From Paramacrobiotus metropolitanus (lineage: Eukaryota; Tardigrada; Eutardigrada; Parachela; Macrobiotidae): a stretch of 64,000 nt of DNA. Both the position numbers and the translations under genes were made by a program. The stretch lies in assembly GCF_019649055.1 (NCBI RefSeq), contig NW_026570338.1:1-64000 (forward strand), given 5' to 3'. The notes beneath the pieces are model-generated. The model did not search any database. It worked only from the letters and a program-made list of their open reading frames with translations, and had not been told where the DNA came from. The first letter of the stretch is position 1; every line of letters begins with the position of its first letter. This document shows positions 31,018 to 42,975 of the stretch, piece after piece.

Positions 31018-32128
31018 GCTGAGCACGGATGAATATTGGCTTGTACGACTATTATTAACTGCAATGCTTTAATTTCTAGTTTTATGTATTATGCCGGTAA
31101 AACGAAAGAAACAATCAGAATGAGCGATATTATAGTTTTCAGTGACCTGCCTAGTGCCTACATACTTTACGTACTATCAGTATTACACACAAAGATGCTT
31201 TGCTTTTCGTTTTCTTACATACTCGTAATGAACATATGTTTATCGCAACACGGACTGGCTAAATAGTGTACAGAAGTTATTTACACATAGTTTACGCTGA
31301 TACTTTGTACTGTACTAAAATACGAGCAAAGATATTGCTAGTGTTCCGCTGGGTCAGGTCGGGTTAGATGTGTATGCATTTCTTATCGTGACCATGGTAA
31401 CAAGCTTATGACTGACCACTGGACGTAGCCAAATGATTTTAGCAAAAAATCAACAATCTATGATCCACCGCCACATTGAGAGAATTCTGATGTACTTTAA
31501 AGCAGCAAAATTGGTAAAGTAGAAGCCGAGATCCTTTGCCTCAAAGGAGAGGGGCCAAAGTCCTGGCACAGATGATTAGTATTCATATTCATATAATTCA
31601 TATTCATATAATGAATACTAATCATCTAGACGGCCCTCTCCTTGAGGCAAAGGATCTCGGCTTACTTACCAATTTTGCTGCTTTAAAGTACATCAAATCT
31701 CTCAATGTGATCATTTGATTTTGCTAAAATCATTTGGCTACGTCCAGTGGTCAGTCGTAAGCTTGTTACCATGGACACGATAAGAAATACCTGCTAGCAT
31801 TCTAGCAGTATCTTTGCTCGTATTTTAGTACAGTACAAAGTATCAGCGTAAACTATGTGTAAATAACTTCTGTACACTATTTAGCCAGTCCGTGTTGCGA
31901 TAAACATAAGTATGTTCATTACGAGTATGTAAGAAAACGAAAAGCAAAGCATCTTTGTGTGTAATATTGATAGTACTTACGTAAAGTATGTAGGCAGGTC
32001 ACTGAAAACTATAATATCGCTCATTCTGATTGTTTCTTTAGTTTTACCGGCATAATACATAAAACTGTAGAAATTAAAGCATTGCAGTTAATAATGGTCG
32101 TACAAGCCAATATTCATCCGTGCTCAGC
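31018..32128. mobile_element. 1.1-kb near-perfect palindromic element
   Basis: The left half, from GCTGAGCACGGATGAATATT, is repeated in reverse complement in the right half, ending AATATTCATCCGTGCTCAGC. Arms of about 550 bp meet near 31575-31620 at ATTCATAT repeats. Differences between arms are few (small indels, for example near 31365 against 31795). It has no coding capacity of its own. Two pieces of a relative lie at 32610-32640 and 32817-32850. The structure suits a non-autonomous foldback DNA transposon or a recent inverted duplication; no target duplication was found. Confidence 0.85.
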
Positions 32129-32609
32129 ACACTGCTTACCTACTCGTATCTAGTATCTGTACAGCCAGCGAAACGCCAGGAATCCAATCGATAATCAAGT
32201 GAGTCCTCCGGCTGGCACCCTTCACCCAACTACACAGGCTGCCAACAACGCCAAGTGCATCCCCACAAGTACAATCGCTATTCAACAGTCACGCCAAGTC
32301 GCGAGATGCACTCGCACAGCTTCAGTAGATACTTCGATGTGTGTTCCAGTTTCTGCAAAGGCATACAATATTGAAACGACAGTAAGTCAACAATTTAATC
32401 CGCTGATTCGTTAAATGTAGCACATACAAATACAAATTCCTTTTTCAACGATTAACTTAACATGTACCGGCCTGACATCAACAACGAATATCCCTGTATA
32501 ATTCTATCAAATAAAATAATAGTGCTATTTTATTTGTGCATATAACAGTATAAATGGGCGTACAAAGCCAAAATGGGTACTATGTAGTATGTACATAACT
32601 ACGATATAC

Positions 32610-32850
32610 AAGCCCAGCACGGATGAATATTGGCCGATGACTATTAAAAAATAAGTAATTCCAAGGATGTGTTGATTTGTGGTCGCTTACAGACTGTCAT
32701 AATAAACCCGTACGTATGTTTAGTAATATTATGACTGACTGTTTACTTGTACATACAGTACATAACTTGCAATGATGACTGACGTGTTAAGTTACATGAA
32801 TTAGTCCTGGTTACATGAAGTCCTGGCACAGATGATTAGTATTCATATAA
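32610..32850. mobile_element. Remnant of the same palindromic element
   Basis: The terminal word AGCACGGATGAATATTGGC recurs at about 32616-32634, and the inner word TCCTGGCACAGATGATTAGT at 32819-32838, each followed by divergent sequence. It is an internally deleted or half copy. Confidence 0.7.
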
Positions 32851-32944
32851 TTTATGCACGTACAGTGTTTTGCCCGTAAATTTGTAAAAATAGTGCGCCC
32901 TAAGCGGTATCTTAATTCTCAATGTGCCCTAAGTGTGCCCTAAG

Positions 32945-32980
32945 CGTCACGAGCTCTGTGTAGCCACACAGCTCGTGACG
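32945..32980. repeat. Imperfect hairpin and GTGCCCTAAG repeats
   Basis: CGTCACGAGCTCTGTGT pairs with ACACAGCTCGTGACG, apart from two bases. Three GTGCCCTAAG-like words precede it (32894-32945). A separate cluster of ACACTTCTGTATA direct repeats lies at 33350-33445. No gene is evident. Confidence 0.6.
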
Positions 32981-33594
32981 TCACGAACCGATAAAAAAGC
33001 CGAACCGTGGCAAAACCGACAGCGAATTTACCCGAAGCGCCAACAGAATTAATCAACTGCAGCAAATATAGGCATTTTCAAACGGAAATGCGCGGCAGTA
33101 TATATGGGTATCCACGAAATTTGCTTGTGGATATGGCTTTGGTGCCGCAAAAATCTGCGTTTCTACGCTCCCCTCTTGCAAATTATCCCTGTATGTTCAT
33201 TATTTTGGCACAATCTGCTTGTCAAAACTCTACTTGCAGTTGGTGAGAAGTGAAGGTACGAACATGGGCTGAATAGCGTTTTAGTTTACGGGCGAAACCG
33301 CTTCCGCTCCACCAGGCCATGTCACGTGATCAAAAGTCACCTGCGGCAACACTTCTGTATAACACTTCTGTATAACACTTAAATTTATAACTTAAATGTA
33401 CACTTAAATTTCTGTACAACACTTCTGTATAACACTTCTGCGGCAACAGATACTGTATAATCTGCCATCGTACTTATTGCACTTTAAAAAACGCACAACC
33501 GTACAGCCGGTTTCTAAGTAAAAAAATTCAAGATAAAACCGAAGTATGGGTGGATATTTTTTATTAGGCTTGATATTGGCTTGATACAATATTT

Positions 33595-34529
33595 CCGCGG
33601 CCGTATCTTGCTTGTCTTGGGCGAGGAGCATTTAATGAGCTGCAAAGCGAACTGGATGAAATGAAACGGTTGACGGATGAACATAGGACTTCTTGCGGAA
33701 ACGTGTCTTTGGCGAATGCAGTGCGCGAAGCGGTCAAACGACCCCGTGCCGCTCGTCTCAATCCACACGTCAAATTGCCGGAGACCAGCGCCCGCCCAGT
33801 GGTCGATCCTTCGGCCGGTGTGCAGCGTCCTTTTGTGGGCGACACCGTCAGTCTTGCCTGCCCCCTGGTTCACACCGACGGTCAGCCGCCCGTGGCCGGC
33901 GATGTTGTCTGGCGCGTTAATGGCCAGTTACTTTACAACAACGAGACGTCCGTGGGCGGACGCCAATACACCCACGTCCGCACCGGTCAAGTGGCCGTGC
34001 TAATGCTGCATAATGTCGGCTACGCCGTCGCCGGGAGCATCGAGTGTCTGCGGCCTTGCCTTGCCTGGATACCGGCGGACACCGCCAACTCTGTCTCCTG
34101 AAGGAGTACCTAGTACTCCCGCAACCGCGTCACATCAGCCAGGTCTTCCGCCACCCCATGTCCAATGTTACCGTCCCCGCGCAAACCTCGCTCTCCATCA
34201 CCTGCACCCGGGACCTGCAGTTTCCGTGTCGACCGGATCCCGCTCAGCATTTCGCTTGGAAATACCAGGGCAAGTGGGTCTCCGCACCACCCGGTCATTA
34301 CATCAACACGTTAGGCTGCTTTCAGAATTACATCGTGCTCACCCTGCCGTCGTCCACCCGTGCGGAGAACGTCGTGCTGCCCAATGGAGAGACATACTGT
34401 CAGAAAACATTGACGCTGCTCGTGGCCTCGCCCAAAGTGCACCGCAGCGGGGAGATCGAGTACTGGGCCCGCTCCGACCCGACCAAGGAGGAGTGGTTCA
34501 CCCAGTCGGCCTTTGTCACCTTCACCTAA
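33595..34529 (+). pseudogene. Two Ig-like domains, frame broken between them
   Basis: Frame 1 (open to TGA 34101) carries an Ig-like domain: GDTVSLACPL, then VVWRVNG, then a second Cys in VAGSIEC. Frame 3 (34044-34529) continues with LLKEYLVLP, then a second domain with SLSITC, FAWKYQG and GEIEYWA before TAA. The join lies near 34040-34060, where the frame must move by one base, so this is a pseudogene, an assembly indel or an unrecognised splice. The upstream sequence is helical (around ELDEMKRLTDEH) and has no signal peptide, so earlier exons are missing. Such domains usually sit in receptor or adhesion ectodomains. No TM segment or kinase follows downstream. Confidence 0.5.
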
Positions 34530-35414
34530 GCAACACCATCGCATGATCTTTAACACTCTCCACAAAGCCGCTGACGGAAGTGTCGTTAATTGTCACGCGC
34601 ATACGACGTCCCGCACTCGATGCGGTCCACGTGGTCAACTGCGACCAGGACGTGGAGGGTATGCCACTTTCATCCCCGGAAGCGCATTGATTACTACGGT
34701 CTATTGCGTATTCTGGCCGATGGAGCAGTTTGCATATGCTCCCTGTATTCTGTTGTTCACTTAATTTAATGCTAATCATTCGACTTCATTGAGAAAATGG
34801 CTCGCGTCCTGCATGGTTTTATGGTTTATTGCATTAACGGTTTCATTTTTTGATTATGCTGCGTTTTTTGTTTATTGTCCCGTTTAATATGTTCACTTGT
34901 TTGGGCCGCGGCTTTGCTTTTGGGGCCTGGTCGATCGAGGATGCTTGCACAAGCAGTACTTAGCTATATAGTATAGACTGACCAGCTTGGCCTTCGGGTG
35001 CCAGGCGCAGACATCGGTTTGTGGTTTACCACCTGCGCACCTGTACTGGCTAACCCAATTTCCGGCACACTATTATGGCCCGAAGATTGCATTAATGCGT
35101 TAATTTTAAGTTAGTGCAGGTGTGTACTACTGAGAAGGCCGATAGCTCCGCCTTCATGATTGAACATTCGCCGTTGTGTTTTGCTGTTCTGGGGATTTCC
35201 ATCCCACACATTTCTGCGGTGTTTTGACGGATCTACAGCACAGCTGCGCGGGCTGTAGGATCCGATTTCATTTGTCTGGTGTTTGCTGCGCCACGGTGCG
35301 CACATTAGATTTCGGCATTAAGTACCTGCACATACATACCTGCACCTGTTAGTATTTATACTTCTATACTCGTACATAGTTTTCGATTCACAAAAGAAAC
35401 ATCACATCCTAATA
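34530..35414. other. No gene recognised
   Basis: Short open frames only, none with splice support or a known motif. Confidence 0.4.
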
Positions 35415-35645
35415 TTAACAAACAGCAGAAACATGCGGCCGGATTACAGAGAACATTTGATCTAAATTAGCCGAGGCCGGTGCCGTTCCCAGGATGGATG
35501 CCGCGTTTCCACGTTGAATTTCGATGCTGAACCTCTGGCGCAAAAACTCCGTTGCACGTTTCTCGCCTGTTTCCTGCCAAATCATCTTGCCCACTTCGCT
35601 AATCAGCCGGGAGGCTTCCGGTCCGAGTGGCCCTACTGTCTCCAC
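35415..35645 (-). pseudogene. C-terminal fragment of an unidentified repeated protein
   Basis: An open minus-strand frame of 76 codons without a credible start, containing GPEASRLISEVGKMI, FLRQRFSIEIQRGNAASI and ANLDQMF. The same protein end occurs at 59485-60170 on the plus strand, and a short tail at 49560-49660. Repetition at three places with truncated 5' parts suggests a transposon-encoded protein, but I do not recognise the family. Confidence 0.6.
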
Positions 35646-36299
35646 GCCGACCGCTCGGAACAGGTAATCGTGAGTGATGCTCTGGTACTTCTCGGCTTTT
35701 TTCCGTTCGGCCGTTCTTACCCTTTTTACCTGTTAGTACATACTTGTACCTGTTAGTACATACCTGCACTAACTGAAGTAGCTGGCATTGCACGTACTCG
35801 TAGGACAGTAAGATAATTACGCATGTACAGCACGTATGATTGTATTCTTTGATATTACGTATGCAACTACACAATGTGCAGCTAACCCTTATTATTAACC
35901 AATGAAACAAAATTACCTTATTATCCTTATTTGCCATTAAAATTAGTTCCGGATAATAATATACAAAATTTGCAATAAAATATGGTTATGTTGCTGATTT
36001 TGTCTAATGTAATACTTGTATAATTCGATATTGTACATGTACATGCTCGCAACTCGCAAGTACTGCCCTTTATTTGTGCATCGTGCCACTATTGACAGTA
36101 ATGATCATATTCTGATTTTTTTCCTGGGATGATTTTGATGCCGTTTTGTTAACACGCAGATGGGTGTATGTACATATAAAATTCTCAACGCCAGAGAAAA
36201 AACCATGCGCAACCAGCAGGTATCTTCGAGTGTAGGTATCTCAAGACCTAAACTAGCTGACAAAGTGGCGCAATAGCATGTATCTTATTCTTATCCTGG

Positions 36300-36720
36300 A
36301 CCGAACGGCATCATATTGGCCATGGGCGACATCCATGGACCCGGCGGATTCCAACCCTTATTGAACGCAGACGGATGGTTTCCGCCGGGCATCGCATTGC
36401 TTAAACGGACTGGTCGGGTCGTTATTCAAAGAGTTGACTGGGCTGTATCAACGCGGGGCAGTCCGTCGGCTGTGCCGGTGTACGCCCCCGCAGATTGTCG
36501 TCGAACCCGGTCAGAGTCATGTTGCTCGTGGACATACAGAAACCGGACAGGATATTGTCCACAGTGGCGTTAACGTACTTTTCCGTCGCTTCGTTGTCGC
36601 GGCGTCTTATATATACTTTACTGCATCTAATAACGTTGGTTTGGGGCGCATGTACGCCCAGAAGTACGGAGAATCGCAAACGCCGTTGGTCGGTAGTGGT
36701 TTTTGGTTGCAGAGACTTAG
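36300..36720 (-). pseudogene. Relic of a lipocalin-like last exon
   Basis: It aligns along its length with the last exon of the 44-kb lipocalin-like gene (44040-44430): KYVNATVDN, CMSTSNMTLTGFDDNL and the Pro/Asn-rich tail are recognisable, but insertions and frame changes break it. The other exons are absent nearby. Confidence 0.85.
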
Positions 36721-37331
36721 ACCCTGACACATACTTCTACGAATTTTGACAGCTTTCACACTCTTTTATTATAAAGAACTGTTCAAGGATCAGCTTGGTC
36801 ACCGCATTATGAAAATTAGTGACGGTTGCAAGTAAGTAATCTGTGAATGAATCATCATCATATAGATTTGCATAGGTACTGTACGCTGTGGAAAGACTTC
36901 AGACAAGCATGACTGTATTGACATTGTCCTATACTGTATAGAGAGTTATTGATCTAAGATCAAGGAAGTGGTTCAAGGGACGCGTTAACAAATTACGATT
37001 GAGTTCAGTGATATTTAATCAACGTCCCCCCCATACCCCCCATCGAAATAACAAGCAATAAACAGATTTCATGTTTGCCGATGAGCAGAAGACGTGTTGT
37101 GGCATCTTAGCAATCTGTACTGAAAACCGCGTGTGAATGGCTTAGAATAATTCTGCACAGCATGCAGCTCTTTAATAGCTGATCTTGGATCGTATTCTCT
37201 AGAATGTCTTTTACGCTCCGATCTTGTTGTAGTGTTACATTGCTCAGCCAGTAAAAAATCAAGGTCGGTTAGTTTGAATATTATCAACTTAGAGTTCATG
37301 ATACAGCATTAAGTGCGCACCACCACAAACA

Positions 37332-37692
37332 TCAATTGCACCCTGACCCAAAGCAGTTGCCGCCCACAGCACCTGTACCTTCTCCGTACTGCGCATTACC
37401 ACCACCACCTACGATTTCTTGACCTTGACCAGGAAGGGGTGGAGGTACACCTTGTCCAGAGAGGCCTCCACTAGAACCACTGGAACCAGGTCCAACCCCT
37501 GGCGCACCACCTGGGCCGCCTTGTTGGGGTGGAACAGGTCCTTGTTGGGGTGGAATAGGTCCTTGTTGGATTCCTTGGGCATGCATCACGGCAACAAGGC
37601 CTACAAAGTTAGAGGTTGTTGCAAGTTAGGAATGCCGTGACAGTGTATATTAACCTACCGGCTACGGCAAGGAAAACGAGGATTGACTTCAT
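37332..37692 (-). CDS. Small secreted Pro/Gln/Gly-rich protein
   Basis: Exon 1 (37692-37659, 34 nt) reads MKSILVFLAVA and ends at donor CCG|GTAGG. Exon 2 (37600-37332) follows CTTTGTAG in phase 1 and gives 100 residues. The signal peptide is completed across the splice (…AGLVAVMHA). The mature protein has QQGPIPPQQGPVPPQQGG repeats, a Gly/Ser/Pro-rich middle and two Cys at the end. Exon 1, signal peptide and about 430 bp of upstream sequence are shared with the long repeat gene at 60468-62059, so the two are paralogs by segmental duplication. Probably a secreted structural or mucous/cuticle protein, by composition only. Confidence 0.75.
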
Positions 37693-38149
37693 AATTATTG
37701 TCGCGTTAAGGAATAACGGCAAAAGAATCAGTTGGGAAAAGATAAGATGATCGATACTATCAATGCTGTCATGCCCGACTTCTTTTATATTAACGGCGAT
37801 GTTCGTTACAACCACGTCGTTCCCGAATGTCCTGAGTAATCATTTATCAAATGTCGAAAATATTGCAGTTATCAAGTACGGAACCGGTAAGAATTCGCCG
37901 TGCCAGCAAGTCGTGATTGGAAAATTTGGAGCTTAATGCAATAACAATTGCCCTGGATTTTTCATACACTGAATTCTCTGAAAACTTGTCCAAAATTTCC
38001 GGTTAATTTTCCATCAGCGCCATAGCCACTCGTCCAAGTAAAGTGGTGTCTGCTGCAACGCTGCACTTTCGAAATGCACAACGTAGAAATGTCCTACTTG
38101 GCAGGCTGGCTGTGTACAACAGTGTAAAATTTTGCACTACCTGTTTCAC

Positions 38150-38385
38150 GAAGGGTTCCAGATCTGCAGAAGTTTGTTGGATGAATGGTAAAGGTCAACA
38201 TGACCGGTTAATTTCCTGTGAAACTACAGCGCCAAGTTCTAACTGCTTCTGATCATGAAGAGATCATTGTCCGGGTTGACAAATACGGGGGGTGTTCTGA
38301 TAAAGAACGAAACGGATGGAGCAATCGGATAAACAGAAGGTATGCCGCAGTTTGTGCTGCAGGGTAACAAAAATTATTAATCATA
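38150..38385 (-). pseudogene. Decayed copy of PH-gene exon 3
   Basis: Matches 28225-28480 with shared words GGTAAAGGTCAACA, AGCGCCAAGTT, TTGTCCGGGTTGAC, GGGTGTT, GGATGGAGCA and CGGATAAAC in order. Small gaps destroy the frame. Its exon-2 partner lies about 4 kb away at 42545-42975, in the same relative order as in the intact gene. Confidence 0.85.
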
Positions 38386-38639
38386 GTATATAAATGGAGT
38401 TATTACAGTATATACTTATGATAACTTATCCCAGTCATTACAATCTGTATGTTTACTCGATCTCATGTAATAATGTTGAATTGCCTCTAATAATGTTTAA
38501 TAATTATTAAATCACAATTTCATAATTTTTTTCTTCTGGTGCTGCGTCTTAAGTCGCCCGTAGTACCGTGCTTTTGTGAAATGTGTTGATAACATTATAT
38601 ACTCACAAGTATCGGTCGCGCTAGCGCGCGACCAGTTGT

Positions 38640-41600
38640 GTTCGAGGTATGGAAGAATTTAAAAAAAAATACAAAATACACATCGTACAGCAATAAAAAT
38701 GATTTTGAGAAATATATCTGTATTTCAATTATGAAACCCCCAGCGAGGCCAGCTACGAAAATATTTTAACATGTAGAAATGAGGACAGTTTTCAAGCTTT
38801 CCGGTTAAATTCGACCAGTGGTATAAAAACTGTGAAAGCCTCCGCAATTTTTCTTTTTGTTTGCATTTTTCACGGTTCTTTTTCACGTTTTTAATAGTTT
38901 TTAATATTGAAAATTCCATTGAAAAAATGGGCGTAAATCAAATTATGGCGCATTTTGTATTTTGTCACGAGCGGCAGATTGTCATCGCACGCACTCTAAT
39001 GTAACTTTATATTGCCGATCTAACGAACTGAAAACTTGAATTTTTTTGTACGACCGATAATAATTATTTAAACGGTGATTAAATGAATGGAGTGGGATCA
39101 TTTACACGATGCCCACAAAAACCATTCAACCGATATTTTAGCGCAGAATAACGGTTGCCCAAGGTGACCTGGGAGGCTGCATCTTTAGCTACTAATTGTA
39201 AGATCTTCAGCCATTCAGTCAAGCTCTTGAGTATTTATAAAAATAAAATAAATACATATTTATTAAATTTTGAGGTTAATGAATACCCAAGCTACCGCCA
39301 GTATTACAGAGCAACGTATGACTTAGTGAATACCCAAGCTACCAGTATCACAGAGCCGCTATGTGAGTGAATACGGTAAACGGGCCGCGGGCTGGCTTTT
39401 AGATATTTAGAAATTACATATAAATCAGACAATTTAGACCGTGAGATATTGAAGTACTTAGATTTCTAGATATTTTTAAATTTCGAAACTTTGGAGGCTC
39501 AAAAAATTAGAGGTAACGGCCCCGCTGCGCGGGGCCGAGTCGAAATATTTAGAAATATTTAGAAATTCTTGAAATGTAAAAGCTTTGGAGCCGACTTTCA
39601 AAACATTTATAGTTATTTTGAGGTATTCAAACAGATTTAAAAACATCTTAAAGGTTTCAAGAATTTAAAAAAATTATAACTTTGATAGGATTGTCAATTT
39701 CAAATAACTATAGTTTAGGTTGCTAAGTTGCGAAACTTGTATTTGCTCATTCGAGACTTTTGTAGAATTTACTGGAAATTTCTATGAACTTTAAACGCCA
39801 AGTACGGAAAGTTTGAAAGGGTTTTTGAAAACGTTCCGGAAACCAAAATTTTTTTCGAAGCAGCAGATAGGAAGCTTTAGAAGATGCTGGATTTTATAAA
39901 ATAATCAAAAGCTTCACCAATGGAATCTCGAATTAGGAGATAATTTCCAAAACTAACAACCTTTAAGTACTAACAACCTTTAAGTACTACAGCTTCTAAA
40001 AATTTTGTTAGACCTTCTCCAAAACTTGAGATTTTTTTAAAGATAAAGGTAGGAACGTTTGCGCGATGCTCTATTTTATAAAATTATCACCTTATTAAAA
40101 AAATCAATCTTGATTTAGAAGATAATTTCCAAAAAATAAGGACGTAAGGATATATGAATCTATTGATAACAAGCACTAATGCAGGACACATTGTGCTTGT
40201 AACTACCGTATCTTTATCTTTATCTTAAGAGTTATACGAGTACATTATTATGTCTTGATATTTTTGCAAGTCGAGAAATAATTCAGTATCCATGCGTTCA
40301 GCTTAGAATTTTTTTTGATAACTCAGGCGCAGGGCAGAATAGATTACGACGCTTTTGAAAAAATTATTGCAGTTCCGAAAAGTTTTGAAAAATCTTCAAA
40401 AGATCTGTCAGTACTTAAGCTGATGTTACTAGAATAGAACTATGCTTCTATAATTATAGTATTAATTTGTAATATTTTACGGACATTATTAGCTTAGCAA
40501 ATACACGTCCACACACATATAATATGTGTAGAATACAGACTGTAGATTTGCAATCATAATGCCATACCTTAAGAGCAAGTCCGGTCCGGTGCAATCTAAC
40601 GTAGCTGACCCGTGTACACAAACTTTAAAAAACCTTTTTTGTTTTAGTTAGCAGTTTCATCGGGATAGCAGGTAACCCATAAAACTGATGTTTTACATAC
40701 ACAGCATGGGAATTAAACCTGGCCGAACACAACACACGCTCATAATATACGAGTACTTATTAGAAAAGAGGTTAACGTAAGCAAGCTAGTTTGGTGCAGC
40801 AGGCTCACTACTTTTATATTTTAGTATTTCTACACTTTGAAAACAATTTTAATATTTGGAAATATTTTAAAAGTACATTCGTGGAAAGAGAAAAATGAAT
40901 GGAAAAATTCTGCAAAGTTTTGCAAAGGTATTTTGCAGTTTACTTATAAATTATTACTGAAACTGTAGATTCAGTTTTAATAATGTTTAATAAGTTATAA
41001 TGACAACTTCGACATGCTGTTATGTTTTACCTAAAACGTTACTTACTGGTTTCTGGCTTACGCAACAGGCACTGTAAGCCAACAATTTCTTTATGTGCAA
41101 AGTACCGCGGTAATACGGTTCATAAACCCGATTAGAATAATTACGGGCCCGAAAAACACCCACAAATAATTCAGAACTGCCTAAGGAAAGAGAGTATCAA
41201 ATTTTGCCGTAGCTTTCGATTTTAGATATTGGAAAAATTTGGTGAACTTATTTAATAAGATAATTTTAGAATAATTCGAAATTAGCAAAATCGATCATGC
41301 AATCAAACCAGTTTCAGAAAATCGAAAAGCCGTTAGAATTCATATTTCCCGATCTTCTATAAGAGACAATGGTTAATGAAAGCCCAACAATCGTCAACGC
41401 GTAGTCATTTTAAGTCCAGCTTGGTCTTAAAAATTTCCATATTTTTGATAGGTGTACCAATAGATTTTTGTTCGTTTTTCACAACCAGTGGTCAGAAGAT
41501 GGTTTCACCAGGTCTTCAGTAGAGGAAACGTAAAGAGCGCTCAAAGAAGTAATCGCTGCACAGCAATAAAAAGTGCTTAACAAAATGACTGTAACCAGAG

Positions 41601-42100
41601 AGACTATAGCGGAAGCATGAATACTTTCTTTTTAGTGTAGATTTTGATGTGTAAACAGTAAATTAATTTAAACAGTATTTTAACGTCCATAAAAGGTAAA
41701 GTACAGCGCCCCTTATGTCGCATTATACCGTATCTGTCTGTATACATCAGAACATAAAAATATCAGAAGGTCAAAACGTGAGAAGGCAGAACGTCAGGTA
41801 ATCAGAACGTGAAAAATTAATAACGTTAGAATGTCGGAAATTCAGAACGTGAGAACATGAGAACGTCAGAATATTAGAACGTCAGAACGTGAAAAATCAA
41901 GAACTTTAGAAGTTCAGAAATTCAGAGCTTCAGAACATCAGAACGTCAAAAATTAGAAAAGGTTAGAACGTCATTACGTCTTATAAAATACGACTATCAA
42001 AGCGTATATACGATTACAATCCTAGTCTTAAAAAACTGTTTTCCATACTTTTAGCTGTTTTACATCTATAATGACTTCGAAAATAACGCCAATACCAGTA
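38640..42100. repeat. AT-rich gene-free stretch with simple repeats
   Basis: No coding region is supported. It holds a duplicated GTGAATACCCAAGCTACC unit near 39280-39350, a CTAACAACCTTTAAGTA duplication at 39950-39990 and an irregular AGAACGTCAGAACGTGA repeat at about 41750-41975. It separates the two parts of the PH pseudogene, so much of it may have been inserted. Confidence 0.5.
41750..41975. repeat. Irregular AGAACGT-type tandem repeat
   Basis: Words AGAACGTCAGAA, AGAACGTGA and AGAATGTCGG recur about every 8-18 bp with substitutions. Non-coding. Confidence 0.7.
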
Positions 42101-42158
42101 CCAATCCAGTACTCAAGTGCCGAGCGCGGATGGGTGAGGCTACCTTCTATAGTATTGA

Positions 42159-42350
42159 GGGGGAAAAAGCAAACGCGTTCCACCGTTCCCCAGTACTGCT
42201 GCCGTCACCCGGTTGAAGCGTGACGTTGTGGCTGAACATGGCGCTTATGTACCGCGCCAGATTTAGCATATGTATTGCCGTAACGTCACACTCCAGGCGG
42301 GTGACGGCAGCAGTTCAGGGGAACGGTGGAACGCGTTTACTTTTTCCCCC
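42159..42350. mobile_element. MITE-like inverted-repeat element, copy 2
   Basis: Termini GGGGGAAAAAG and CTTTTTCCCCC are followed inward by further inverted sequence (ACGCGTTCCACCGTTCCCC against GGGGAACGGTGGAACGCGTT). The interior matches copy 1 at 14442-14637 (CTGCTGCCGTCA, TTGTGGCT, CCGTAACGTCACACTCC). This copy has longer intact arms. Confidence 0.85.
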
Positions 42351-42544
42351 TATATAGTTATACCGTAATTACGATTATTATGTTTTGATGGGATGTTTTC
42401 GTAATTTAAATAGCCAAAGGTCATATTTTAAAGCATTAGCTAATATTTTGTAAATTTTATTGTTGATAATCACACTCACATTATGAAAAACGATTGCAGT
42501 GCTTTTTAAATTTTTTTGAATGCAGAAAATACAGGCAGTAAAAT

Positions 42545-42975
42545 AAATGACCGACCTTGCTTTTGGCATATTTTTTTAGCGTGCCGTCACCATAGGCGAA
42601 CCACATGGTTGACACCTTTCCGCCAGGATCGATTGAACGGAACCGATGATTCGCCTTTCAGTTTCAAAGCGTCCCACAGTATCAGCGCTCGCGCCGAATC
42701 GGAGGTGGTTTTGTATATGCTTTACCACACGGCCGGAAGGGATACGGAGACTCTGGAGGTGAAATAGTGTCAGCCGAAAACAGAGTCGGGGTTTTGCGAT
42801 AACTGCTGGGATGGAGGTCGTAAAGGATGCCTGCAAAATTATGGATCGGTGAAATTAACTGCAGAATATTGATATTATCGCGCACCAGCTGTTCTCCGCT
42901 TGCATTGTTCATGGTTCGCGAAGCGTACAGGCCATGTGACCTTTCCCAGAAGTATTTTTGAATCTTCGATTACCA
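42545..42975 (-). pseudogene. Decayed copy of PH-gene exon 2
   Basis: Matches 28797-29175: CTTGCTTTTGGC, AGCGTGCCGTCACCATAGG, TTAACTGCAGAATATTG, TTCTCCGCTTGC and CATGTGACCTTTC are in the same order. Gaps and stops break the frame. Orientation is the same as the intact gene. Confidence 0.85.

Noticed and set aside
33693-34546. Alternative plus and minus frames over the Ig-like region
   Set aside because: Only frames 1 and 3 show the Cys-Trp-Cys pattern; the others are Pro/Arg-rich shadows.
41750-41975. CRISPR-like array
   Set aside because: Repeats are irregular, overlapping and without spacers, and the genome is eukaryotic.
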